DNA of 64,000 bases from Brevibacillus fortis (GTDB lineage: Bacteria; Bacillota; Bacilli; Brevibacillales; Brevibacillaceae), in assembly GCF_003013395.1 (NCBI RefSeq), contig NZ_PXZM01000010.1, forward strand, positions 62,001 through 126,000. The letters run 5' to 3'. This document shows, in pieces, positions 51,203-59,593 of the stretch. The first letter of the stretch is position 1. Each line of letters opens with the position of its first letter. The position numbers were made by a program, and so were the translations under genes. The notes beneath the pieces were generated by a model that saw nothing but the letters and a program-made list of their open reading frames with translations, did no database searches and was not told the origin of the DNA.

Positions 51203-53491
51203 TTATTTTCGCAACAAAGTAGCCGTACTGTCTGGATTATCCCGTTTTTCGAGGAAACGGGTAAAGGTAATGGCTGCATCTGCACGAGGGACAAGGCTTT
51301 GCGGCTGGAACTTTTGTTTGTCAGTCGGCACGATACCGAGTGTAGTCGCGATGACGATCGAACCGCGGTACTTCGAATTGGCAATGTCTGAGAGCTCAGA
51401 TTGGAACATGCCAGGGAAGTCCGTCAGTTTTTTGTAACCGAGTGCACGAACAATCATATCCGCGAGCTCTTCACGTGTAATCGTCTCATTTGGGTTCAGC
51501 TTGGAAGCATTTTTATCGAGAAGTCCGCGATCAACAGCACCTTCTACGGCTGAAAAGTAGCGCGAACCATTTGCCACATCGCTATAAGTGGCCTTGCGTT
51601 CCAGAGAGTACTGTGGATAGTGTCTGCCTTGGTTGAGACTGATCATGAGCATTTCAATCATTTCGCCACGTGTGATTGGTTTTTGCGGCATAATATTGCC
51701 GTTTTCAAGCGATAGTGCGTCGTATTCGTACATCAACGAGAGTTCCTTCTCCGCTGGATGACCCTTCAAATCGGCAGGAGCCGGACGATGCAGCGCAATC
51801 GTTTTGCCAGTAGAGGTAGAGCTCCACTCGCCTGTTATAGCGTCAAGGTAATAAGGCTGCTCAAACGGCGTCATTGTCGCGCGATAGACGATCTTGGCCG
51901 TTCGCTTCGGTGTGTAGGAAGGCTGCTCTTTTGCACGTTTGGCATCCTCAGGAGTAAGAGGAACGAGGGCGTATACTTCCTCTGCTTTTGTCTCAGTCCA
52001 CCACTTCTCGCTCGCTTCGGCAGCAGGCAGATGCTTGGGAACTTGTGTCGGGTATGTTTCGCTGCCCAATTCAGCACTGTAATTCAACAGATCGCCTGTT
52101 TCTATGTCAAACGTGAAGTAGGCAGAGCCGCTAGCTGCAGCTATTCCATTGATAAAACGCTCAAATCGGATCTGCTGCCGCTCGGAATCAACAGGTTGGT
52201 TTTCGATTTCCTCTTCAATAGGCTCTGTCCAGTAAAGCTGGTGGGCCATGGTTGGCGCCAAATCACGAATCGTTTCCATCGCTTTTGCCTTGAATTTTTC
52301 TATGTCTGGTTTTTTAGAAGCGGTTGTTTTTTCTTTATGGCTACGGAAGTCCTTGTTTAATCGGTAGATGTCCCCGGTTACAGCATCCACGGAGACATAT
52401 GCAAAGCCGTCTTCGCTTTTACCTTTTTCGCCGAATTCGAGATCCCAGACAGGACGATTGCCGCGGTAGTCTCTTTCGTTGTAATTGGCAGAACGAAGCT
52501 CATAGTTGGACAAATTCAATGCTTTCGATGCCCATTGTACAGCTTCCTCCTGAGAGAGCGGTTGTCCGCTGCGGCGTGCAGGGAGGGCTTTGCTGCTAAC
52601 AGGCTCAGGATCTTTCGTTGGTTGATACGGGGTCAACGATTGTGTCAATGGTTTGCCAGTCTCCGCATCCATGTAGAATGTGAAGGGATTCATATACCCT
52701 AAAGATGGCTTGGTATTTTGAGTTTCCACCCGATCCCACGGCAGCAGGTAAATTGGTTTTGGATTCGCTTGTTCTTTAAACAGTTTCTCGGCTTCTTCTT
52801 CTGAGATTTTCGTATCCGTGTCCTCGAAAGTCACGTCGTTCCAAGACAGAGAATAGTTGGTCACTTTGCCAGAAGCATCTACCGTGATATCTGCGCCGTT
52901 GTCAGGAAAGAGAATGCCGTCCACGTCACGAACAAAGCGGAAATTATAGTAAACTTCCGAGTTCAGCGGCGTTTTTGGCTCTGGCATATCGCGCGTATAC
53001 AGTCTTGTTTCCGATGCTTTTCCTGCATTGTTTTTCTCGAAAAAGCGCTTCGCCTGTTCTTGCGCCTCTGTATAGGAAATGTGTTTTGCATAGGGAAGCT
53101 GGGATGCTTCCTGCTCTTGATGCGAATAGGAAGTCAGCTCGCCTGTATTGGCGTGGATACTGACGCTATAGGATAGAAGGGTTCTACCATTTTCTGGATC
53201 TTTCTTCACCCAACTAAACGACCATTCCGGAAATGGGCGCCAGCTATCCGCTGAACGAAATGACACATTCTGCACCGTCATCCCGGCGGTAGGAACTATT
53301 TTTGTAGCAAGAGCCAAGGCTGCTTCCTTGGACAGCTTTGCTTTGGCTTGTGCCACAGAGTCAGCTTGCGCCACAGTAGTCGCCATTTTATTGGTACTCA
53401 CAAGAGGTGATTGTGCATGCGCTTGAGCGACAGGCAGCAACAGACTGGCAGATAGAACAAAAGAGCTAGACCGAATGATCCATGGTTTCAT
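51203..53491 (-). CDS. Secreted YcdB/YcdC-repeat protein with S-layer homology domains
   Basis: 762 residues. Signal peptide of about 26 residues ending AQAHAQS. Three to four YcdB/PepSY-like units follow (patterns such as PFPEWSFSWVKKDPENGR, VTGDIYRLNKDF, FDIETGDLLNYSAEL). Two SLH modules are at the C-terminus (ITRGEMIEMLMISLNQG with YSDVANGSRYFSAVEGAVDRGL, and TREELADMIVRALGY) plus a partial third (VPRADAAITFTRFLE). SLH modules bind pyruvylated wall polymer, so the protein is exposed on the surface. Its exact function is unknown. GGAGGGG precedes the ATG. Confidence 0.9.
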   Translation of the reverse strand: MKPWIIRSSSFVLSASLLLPVAQAHAQSPLVSTNKMATTVAQADSVAQAKAKLSKEAALALATKIVPTAGMTVQNVSFRSADSWRPFPEWSFSWVKKDPENGRTLLSYSVSIHANTGELTSYSHQEQEASQLPYAKHISYTEAQEQAKRFFEKNNAGKASETRLYTRDMPEPKTPLNSEVYYNFRFVRDVDGILFPDNGADITVDASGKVTNYSLSWNDVTFEDTDTKISEEEAEKLFKEQANPKPIYLLPWDRVETQNTKPSLGYMNPFTFYMDAETGKPLTQSLTPYQPTKDPEPVSSKALPARRSGQPLSQEEAVQWASKALNLSNYELRSANYNERDYRGNRPVWDLEFGEKGKSEDGFAYVSVDAVTGDIYRLNKDFRSHKEKTTASKKPDIEKFKAKAMETIRDLAPTMAHQLYWTEPIEEEIENQPVDSERQQIRFERFINGIAAASGSAYFTFDIETGDLLNYSAELGSETYPTQVPKHLPAAEASEKWWTETKAEEVYALVPLTPEDAKRAKEQPSYTPKRTAKIVYRATMTPFEQPYYLDAITGEWSSTSTGKTIALHRPAPADLKGHPAEKELSLMYEYDALSLENGNIMPQKPITRGEMIEMLMISLNQGRHYPQYSLERKATYSDVANGSRYFSAVEGAVDRGLLDKNASKLNPNETITREELADMIVRALGYKKLTDFPGMFQSELSDIANSKYRGSIVIATTLGIVPTDKQKFQPQSLVPRADAAITFTRFLEKRDNPDSTATLLRK

Positions 53492-53721
53492 AGGAACCCC
53501 TCCAACGATGTCATATTCTTCTTATCACCTCTGACGAGAGGAAGTAAAAGATCGTTTCAGAGAAATTTCGTAAAAAAAAGTGTCCAGTATTTGCAGAAAG
53601 GAATGAAATATAGGAATTTTGTACCAAATGTTTTTTTATCAATCTAGAATTGTGAACATGCATCTTATATAATAAGAAATACTATCCATAGAATACGTAA
53701 ACGGTAAGGAGATAAAGCGTT

Positions 53722-54303
53722 TTGGAAACCATCATGTATCTCATTCGTCATGGAGAGACGGAGTGGAATCAGGTTCGTCGTATACAAGGCCACAGTGACA
53801 TCGCATTGAACGAGCTCGGGGTACGTCAGGCCAAGCAAGTAGCAGACAGGTTTCAAGGCGAGACGATTCACGCTTTTTATTCGAGTGATCTTAGCCGCGC
53901 ACACGATACGGCTGCCAAGATTGCTGGAAACTTCCAATCCTCTGTTTCTACGCGGACAACCTTGCGGGAGCGCTGCTATGGGGAGTGGGAGGGGCTCACC
54001 TATGAAGAAATACGTGAGCGATTTGAAAATCAGGATGAAGCCTCTTGTGGAATTGAGACATTTGAAGACATGCAGCGTCGAGCTGTAGCTGCCATGACAG
54101 AAATAGCAGGGAGCCATCTAGGTGAGGCGATTGTCGTGGTCTCGCATGGGGGTCTCATTAATAGCTTTTTGCATTATGTGACGGTGGGAGAACAAGGAAC
54201 GGGTATCACACGAATCGATAATACTGGTATTACGATATTTCGGTATGTCGATCGCAGGTGGGAAGTTCTATCCGTTAATGATACAGACCATTTGAAAGCT
54301 TGA
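53722..54303 (+). CDS. Histidine phosphatase family protein (phosphoglycerate mutase-like)
   Basis: 193 residues from TTG 53722 (AAGGAG upstream; ATG 53734 is an alternative). Catalytic motif YLIRHGETEWN, then RERCYGEWEGLTYEEI with the proton donor Glu, and the second His in VVSHGGLINSF. Cytoplasmic. Substrates in the family range from phosphosugars to phosphatidate and cannot be told here. A GGDEF gene follows after 26 bases. Confidence 0.92.
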   Translation: METIMYLIRHGETEWNQVRRIQGHSDIALNELGVRQAKQVADRFQGETIHAFYSSDLSRAHDTAAKIAGNFQSSVSTRTTLRERCYGEWEGLTYEEIRERFENQDEASCGIETFEDMQRRAVAAMTEIAGSHLGEAIVVVSHGGLINSFLHYVTVGEQGTGITRIDNTGITIFRYVDRRWEVLSVNDTDHLKA

Positions 54304-54329
54304 GAAAATGCTGAGAGAGGGAGTTTCTC

Positions 54330-56582
54330 GTGTCAAGTAAAATGTTGGGGAAGTTAAAGACGGTCTTTTCCTACACGGCCCATTTTATCTTACAATCTTG
54401 GCCGGAAAAGCGCCCAGGCATCCTTTTCTTGACAGATTCCGGGGGCCGCGTAATCAACTTCATGGAAATGCAGGTTGGTCCATCTCGGAATTCTCAAGGG
54501 CTTACCCTGCAACACGATGTATCGATTGGCAAAGTCTTTGATTTTATTTTGGAGGCACTTTCTTCCAAAGAGATTGTGGTCAATACGAGAAGTGAAACAA
54601 ACAACGTGTGTGGAGCCTTTCCTTTGTGTGAAGACGATGGAAGGGTTCGTGCTGTCATTGGGATCATAGCGCCCAATGACCAAATTCCATTCGATTTGTC
54701 ATCCTATATGCGCGGGCTAGAGCCGTTGATTCGCATGGGATATGATGCTTATATTCAACACGTCACAAGCCAGATTGTCATGGATTTGACGCTGCATGAT
54801 ACGACCAAAGAACTGCTGCAAAGCTTGACGGGTCAGATCAGTGACATTATCCAAAAAGGCTATTGTTCGGCTGTTAAGCTCGCGGACAACGCCACGTTGA
54901 TTCCGCAGGAGAGTGTAACAACGCAGGAGGCCGAAGCTGGACAATCCCACATAGCCCAACTGGTCTCGAGATTCGGTACGACGCAAATCATGCCTTCCAT
55001 TTTGGATGACCACAGGCTTGTCGTCGTTCCTGTCTCCTTGAACCAAACGCCGCTCTACGCCCTGTTTTTGCATCTGCCACCTGAAGAGACAGATTGCGTG
55101 TACGATGAACGGGATGTTGCTTTTTTGCAGGAAGTAGGCGCAAAGGCAAGCTGTGCGCTTTGGCGTTCGATCATGTCGGACGACCTGCGTCGTGAAGCGG
55201 GCAAAAAAGATTTGTTGTATCAGTTGATGTCAAAGATTCAGGCCTCGATTGATGTGAATGATGTGTTACATGAAATCGTGACGAGCATTCCCAGCCTTTA
55301 TCCGTACTTGTCGGCAGAGCTTTTCCTGACGGTTGAACCCAATGCAACCACCCCGGTCAAACAGCTTTCTTTTCAAGAAGTAGAGCCGTCTACCAGTACC
55401 AAGGCCTATTTGGAAGGGCGTCTCATTGCCGAAGAAGTGGGAGAAGGGGAGCAGCAGGTGACGGTGATCGCAGCGCCACTCTTGGGCAAGCAAGGCATTT
55501 ACGGAGTTTTGCAAGTGTCGTCCGATCAGCGAATCACCTTGAATCAGCATGAAAAGGATTACATCTCGATCTTGGCGGATACTGCTGGCACTGCGTTTGA
55601 AAACGCCCAGCTCTATCAGCAATCGCGCAATTTGATTCGAGAATTACGTTTGATTAACGAGATGGCACGTCAGTTGAACAGAAGTCTTGATTTAAAGGAA
55701 ATTCTTGATTTTGTTACGACGATGATGCGGGCTACCTTTGATGCAGAGTTTTGTGCTATTTTGCGAAAAACGCCAGGAGAGGATTGCTTCGATGTGCTCT
55801 CTTCCTCCATTCCAGCGTTCAATGGCATGGCGATCGATGCTACAGAAAAGCCATTTCAGCAAATCTTACAAAACAAGCAGGCATTGTTACTAGCTCAACC
55901 AGGGGCGGGACCGCTTCCTTTCTCGCTCTTTTCATGTTGTTCCTTCATGGGTGTTCCGCTCGTTGTCGAGGGTGAAATTAGCGGGGTACTTTTAGTCGCA
56001 GATTCCCGGTATCATTTTTTTAGTTTTGACGACTACAAACTCCTCGAAATATTTGGCCAGCACGCGAGCTTGGCAATGACCAACGCGGTCCTGCATAATG
56101 AAATGGAACGGATGGTCATTACGGATAATTTGACAGGCCTATACACGAGAAGGTATTTGAATGAACGAGTGAGAGGATCATTACAAAAAGACAACTACGG
56201 CTCGTTGATCTTGATCGATATTGATTATTTTAAAACGGTGAATGATACATTTGGCCATCAGGTAGGGGACGAGGTACTGATTCAAGTCGCCAATCTGATT
56301 CGACATAGCATCCGAGACAGTGATATTGCGGCAAGATGGGGCGGAGAGGAACTCGCTGTTTATTTGCCGCGTGTGGACAAAAACACCGCGCATTCCGTGG
56401 CAGAGCGCATACGGGAATGCGTCGAGCAAGAGACGTCCCCACAGGTCACGATCTCGTGCGGACTAGCGAAATGGAACAGGGATATGGATGTAGACCTGAG
56501 TGTAGAAGCGCTGTTCCATCAAGCAGATGTTGCTTTGTATGAAGCCAAAAATTCAGGTAGAAATCAAGTTGTTCTCGCCTAG
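54330..56582 (+). CDS. GAF-GGDEF diguanylate cyclase-like protein (YtrP-like)
   Basis: 750 residues from GTG 54330. No membrane segment is obvious. At least two GAF-like domains (about 290-430 and 440-590) precede a GGDEF domain with intact GGEEL active site and a product-inhibition site RDSD five residues before it. So it should make cyclic di-GMP. Gene position between rpsD and the refZ-like/ezrA-like genes matches B. subtilis YtrP, whose GGDEF motif is degenerate; here it looks active. Confidence 0.9.
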   Translation: MSSKMLGKLKTVFSYTAHFILQSWPEKRPGILFLTDSGGRVINFMEMQVGPSRNSQGLTLQHDVSIGKVFDFILEALSSKEIVVNTRSETNNVCGAFPLCEDDGRVRAVIGIIAPNDQIPFDLSSYMRGLEPLIRMGYDAYIQHVTSQIVMDLTLHDTTKELLQSLTGQISDIIQKGYCSAVKLADNATLIPQESVTTQEAEAGQSHIAQLVSRFGTTQIMPSILDDHRLVVVPVSLNQTPLYALFLHLPPEETDCVYDERDVAFLQEVGAKASCALWRSIMSDDLRREAGKKDLLYQLMSKIQASIDVNDVLHEIVTSIPSLYPYLSAELFLTVEPNATTPVKQLSFQEVEPSTSTKAYLEGRLIAEEVGEGEQQVTVIAAPLLGKQGIYGVLQVSSDQRITLNQHEKDYISILADTAGTAFENAQLYQQSRNLIRELRLINEMARQLNRSLDLKEILDFVTTMMRATFDAEFCAILRKTPGEDCFDVLSSSIPAFNGMAIDATEKPFQQILQNKQALLLAQPGAGPLPFSLFSCCSFMGVPLVVEGEISGVLLVADSRYHFFSFDDYKLLEIFGQHASLAMTNAVLHNEMERMVITDNLTGLYTRRYLNERVRGSLQKDNYGSLILIDIDYFKTVNDTFGHQVGDEVLIQVANLIRHSIRDSDIAARWGGEELAVYLPRVDKNTAHSVAERIRECVEQETSPQVTISCGLAKWNRDMDVDLSVEALFHQADVALYEAKNSGRNQVVLA

Positions 56583-56610
56583 AGCCAAAACAATGGCTCT
56601 TTTCTCTTTT
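56581..56610 (+). terminator. Terminator after the GGDEF gene
   Basis: AGAGCCA pairs with TGGCTCT, then TTTCTCTTTT; the stem overlaps the stop codon. Confidence 0.75.
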
Positions 56611-56648
56611 CGGAAAAAAAGGCAAAAAACTTGAGGGGTAGATAAAAA

Positions 56649-57647
56649 ATGGCAACGAACGATGGCAAGCAAACGATCGCGACCCAAGTAGCACCTGATA
56701 TTTTTTGTCTGGAAATACCCACACCTTTTGATGTGGGGGCAGTAAACGTCTACTTGCTAAAAGGGGAGCGCTTGACCTTGATTGATGTGGGCCCATTGAC
56801 CGACGATGCGTGGGCAGCCTTGACAGATGGCTTAGAATCGATTGGCGTAAGCGTGGAAGATATCGATCAAGTCATACTGACGCATCATCATGTGGATCAT
56901 TGCGGTCAGTTAGAAAAAGTACGGGAACGATCAGGAGCGAAAACGTTTGCCCATCCGCAGGCAACACCTTATGTACAGCAGGATGAGCAGTTTATGATTT
57001 TTCATGATCAGTTTTTTGAAGAGTTGTACATCCAGAGCGGTGTACCAGAAAAGATGATGGTCATTATCTCGAAATTTCACAAGCTGATGAAGAAGTTTTC
57101 TGCGCCAAGTCAGATTGACTTCCACCTGAAGCATGAGCAAAAGGTACCGTACTTGGAGGACTGGCAGGTACTGTATACGCCGGGACATAGCCAAAGCCAT
57201 CTGTCGTTGTATCGGGAAAAGGATCAAGTCATGATTGGTGGAGACCATATCATCAAGCGAATTTCATCCAATGCCTTCATTGAACCACCCCGGAATCGCT
57301 CGAGTACAAGACCACTGACCTTGATCCAATACCGTACAGCGTTGCAAATGTGTGCGGACATGGAGATCGAGCAAGTCCTCAGCGGACACGGTGAACCGGT
57401 TTACAACCATCGAGAGCTCATACTCACTCGTCTGCAAAAGAACTGGGAGAGAACAGATACGCTCCGCAGGCTTCTTGCAGATGGAGAAAAGACTGCTTTT
57501 GAACTGAATGCTTTCCTTTTTCCGACCTTGTACCAAAAAGAATTGCCATTGACGCTATCCGAGACTTTGGGGCACATCGATTTGTTAATGATTCTCCATC
57601 AGATTGAAGTGAGAGAGCAGGATCGCATCTTGTATTACCACCTGTAA
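56649..57647 (+). CDS. MBL-fold metallo-hydrolase
   Basis: 332 residues. Metal-binding motif LTHHHVDHCGQ, then TPGHSQSHLSLY and GGDHIIK supply the later ligands; the late His is in SGHGEPVYNH. A helical C-terminal domain of about 90 residues follows. Similar proteins belong to the glyoxalase II/lactonase-like group; the substrate is unknown. Confidence 0.92.
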   Translation: MATNDGKQTIATQVAPDIFCLEIPTPFDVGAVNVYLLKGERLTLIDVGPLTDDAWAALTDGLESIGVSVEDIDQVILTHHHVDHCGQLEKVRERSGAKTFAHPQATPYVQQDEQFMIFHDQFFEELYIQSGVPEKMMVIISKFHKLMKKFSAPSQIDFHLKHEQKVPYLEDWQVLYTPGHSQSHLSLYREKDQVMIGGDHIIKRISSNAFIEPPRNRSSTRPLTLIQYRTALQMCADMEIEQVLSGHGEPVYNHRELILTRLQKNWERTDTLRRLLADGEKTAFELNAFLFPTLYQKELPLTLSETLGHIDLLMILHQIEVREQDRILYYHL

Positions 57648-57719
57648 AACCTGATCGTACAAGAGAGGCTTGCAAGTAGAATAAGCCTATTCCTCCCCGG
57701 AAACGCTAAAAGGGACTAT

Positions 57720-57754
57720 TACCCTGGGACGCTACATGAGGCTGAACCAGGGTA
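57720..57754 (+). promoter_or_regulatory. Hairpin in the leader of the lipoprotein gene
   Basis: TACCCTGG and CCAGGGTA pair perfectly around 19 bases, ending about 20 bases before the ATG and close to the ribosome binding site GGGAGGG. There is no T-run, so it is not a terminator. It could affect translation; no riboswitch class was recognised with confidence. Confidence 0.35.
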
Positions 57755-57774
57755 GCCGAGGGAGGGAAGCATCT

Positions 57775-58683
57775 ATGCAGAAGTATTGGACCATTTGCGT
57801 GATGGCTCTTGTGTGTACAGTTGTTGTAGGTGGCTGTAATCAAATGAGTGTGAAGCAGGATGCGAATACAACGTTTGAGCAGGTACGTGACAAGTTTGAT
57901 GGGCAGAAATCGTATGCCTTCTACGGGCAAACCAAGCTGTTGACGGCGAATAGTGCCAATGCGAACCTGGTTAACTTTTCGGGCAGAAAAGATGGAGAGG
58001 CTGTTTACATGAACGTGAAGCTCTCAGTCCCAGAAGAAAACAGAGTGGACAACTTATCCTTGCTGCGACAAGGGGACAAGCTGTATACCAAGCATGGACA
58101 AAACGAAAGCTGGAAACATGTCGCGGGGGATAGTCCGGCCTTGCATCAAGAAATGAACAACTGGAATCCCATCGCCTCCTTTCAGCAAATCGACGAAATG
58201 AAAAGAAACGTCCGGATGCTGCCTGATGAGAATCCAAAAGACGATTTTGAAGCGCTCGGAGTCGTATTGGATTCTGCCAAACTAAAGAGCTGGCTTGTTG
58301 CCCAAATGCAAGAACAAACAAAGTCGGGAGCAAGAGTCCAATCGATAGCAGGGCGAGAGAAACCCTACATACCGAAGCTAAAGATAGCAATGTCACTCTC
58401 TGAAGGCAATTGGAGAGGAACGCCTGCACACCGTTCTGGACCCACGATTCAATCCAAGAATAAGGTGGATATAAGCGAGCTCGTGAACCAGATGGAAGTG
58501 GAGGCAGAGTACACGATTCACTACAACAAAAAAACGATGCTCCCCACGAACATGACGATGTCGATTCGATCTTCGTACGATTTGAACGATCAGCGCGTAA
58601 AAGAGCATACGCAAGTAGAAACGTATTTGCAGCAATATGGAGCTGTGGTCCCCATCACAGCTCCAACGGAAAAAAGCAAATAA
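57775..58683 (+). CDS. Lipoprotein of unknown function
   Basis: 302 residues from ATG 57775 (GGGAGGG upstream; the frame is open 13 codons further). Signal peptide with lipobox VVVGGCNQ (Cys21). The rest is soluble, rich in charged residues, with beta-strand patterns resembling LolA/LppX-like carriers (KSYAFYGQTKL, AVYMNVKLSVPEE). That likeness is only by eye. Located outside the membrane. Confidence 0.8.
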   Translation: MQKYWTICVMALVCTVVVGGCNQMSVKQDANTTFEQVRDKFDGQKSYAFYGQTKLLTANSANANLVNFSGRKDGEAVYMNVKLSVPEENRVDNLSLLRQGDKLYTKHGQNESWKHVAGDSPALHQEMNNWNPIASFQQIDEMKRNVRMLPDENPKDDFEALGVVLDSAKLKSWLVAQMQEQTKSGARVQSIAGREKPYIPKLKIAMSLSEGNWRGTPAHRSGPTIQSKNKVDISELVNQMEVEAEYTIHYNKKTMLPTNMTMSIRSSYDLNDQRVKEHTQVETYLQQYGAVVPITAPTEKSK

Positions 58684-58703
58684 GGAGTAAGAGTAATCAG
58701 GTG

Positions 58704-58746
58704 AGACGTTCCTCTTGCAAAACAGACAAGGAGCGTCTTTTTTTTC
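58704..58746 (+). terminator. Terminator of the lipoprotein gene
   Basis: AGACGTTCCT pairs with AGGAGCGTCT (one G-U), followed by TTTTTTT. Confidence 0.82.
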
Positions 58747-58942
58747 TGTCAGGGAAAATTGCAAAGTTGAGGTAACTTGTTCGATGCTTTTTACGTACTT
58801 CTTATGTGGATGAAAATCTATGCGAGAGCGGTTTTTTTCGATGGAATCAGCATTGTGAGAAGGAATACCGGAAAACATTGTCGAACATACAACAAGACTA
58901 TCTTTTTTCGTCGAATAATCTGTACAATGGGAAAGATGCCTG

Positions 58943-59545
58943 ATGGATCAGACGAAAATGCGTATTTTGTCCGCAGCTGCGAAGCTTTTTGATGTTCATG
59001 GCTACAAAGGGACCTCCGTAAGACAAATTGCCTCTGTTGCTCAAGTAAATTCCGCGCTGATTTCCTATCACTTTGAAGGGAAGCAAGGAGTCCTGGAGAC
59101 GCTGATTGCTTCTTACTTTGAGACGTTGTTTCGCCTTTTGGAAGAACTGGAAAACGAGCAGGAAAACATCCCTGCCTATCAACGACTGGAACAAATTGTG
59201 CAGCTGTATTTGCGATTTCAATGTGAGCATGCGCCTATCACGCGTTTGATTCACCGTGAGCTGAGCGTAGAATCCATGCTTGCACGTGAAGTGATGACGC
59301 TATATATGAGCCGATGGAAGCACGGGCTTTCGCGTGTGATCGAGGGCGGTGTCATCTCGGGCGAGTTTTTGCCCATTTCTATTGATCGTACAGTGCTGGC
59401 TATGACGAGCCAGATGATATATCCATTTTTGCAACCACAAATGGTTCGCCAGGTCTATGATCTGGAGCCATCTTCCGAGGAGTTCGTCCAATGGCTGCAA
59501 ACCTCGATCATGTGTTATCTGCGAGGTTCTTTGCTGCCCGCTTAG
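58943..59545 (+). CDS. refZ: TetR-family regulator, RefZ (YttP)-like
   Basis: 200 residues. The helix-turn-helix (ILSAAAKLFDVHGYKGTSVRQIA, split by VAQVNSALISYHFEGKQGV) and the C-terminal dimer domain fit RefZ, the B. subtilis TetR protein that positions or inhibits FtsZ early in sporulation. The gene sits just ahead of an ezrA-like gene, as yttP does in B. subtilis. The name rests on synteny and similarity by eye; the ribosome binding site is weak. Confidence 0.78.
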   Translation: MDQTKMRILSAAAKLFDVHGYKGTSVRQIASVAQVNSALISYHFEGKQGVLETLIASYFETLFRLLEELENEQENIPAYQRLEQIVQLYLRFQCEHAPITRLIHRELSVESMLAREVMTLYMSRWKHGLSRVIEGGVISGEFLPISIDRTVLAMTSQMIYPFLQPQMVRQVYDLEPSSEEFVQWLQTSIMCYLRGSLLPA

Positions 59546-59593
59546 GCGTGGCCTTCTCCCAATGAATGATTCTAGTAAGGGGATGTATGACAA

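Noticed and set aside
57690..57760. Cyclic di-GMP-I riboswitch before the lipoprotein gene
   Set aside because: Only isolated words resemble the consensus; the order and the expected helices do not fit.
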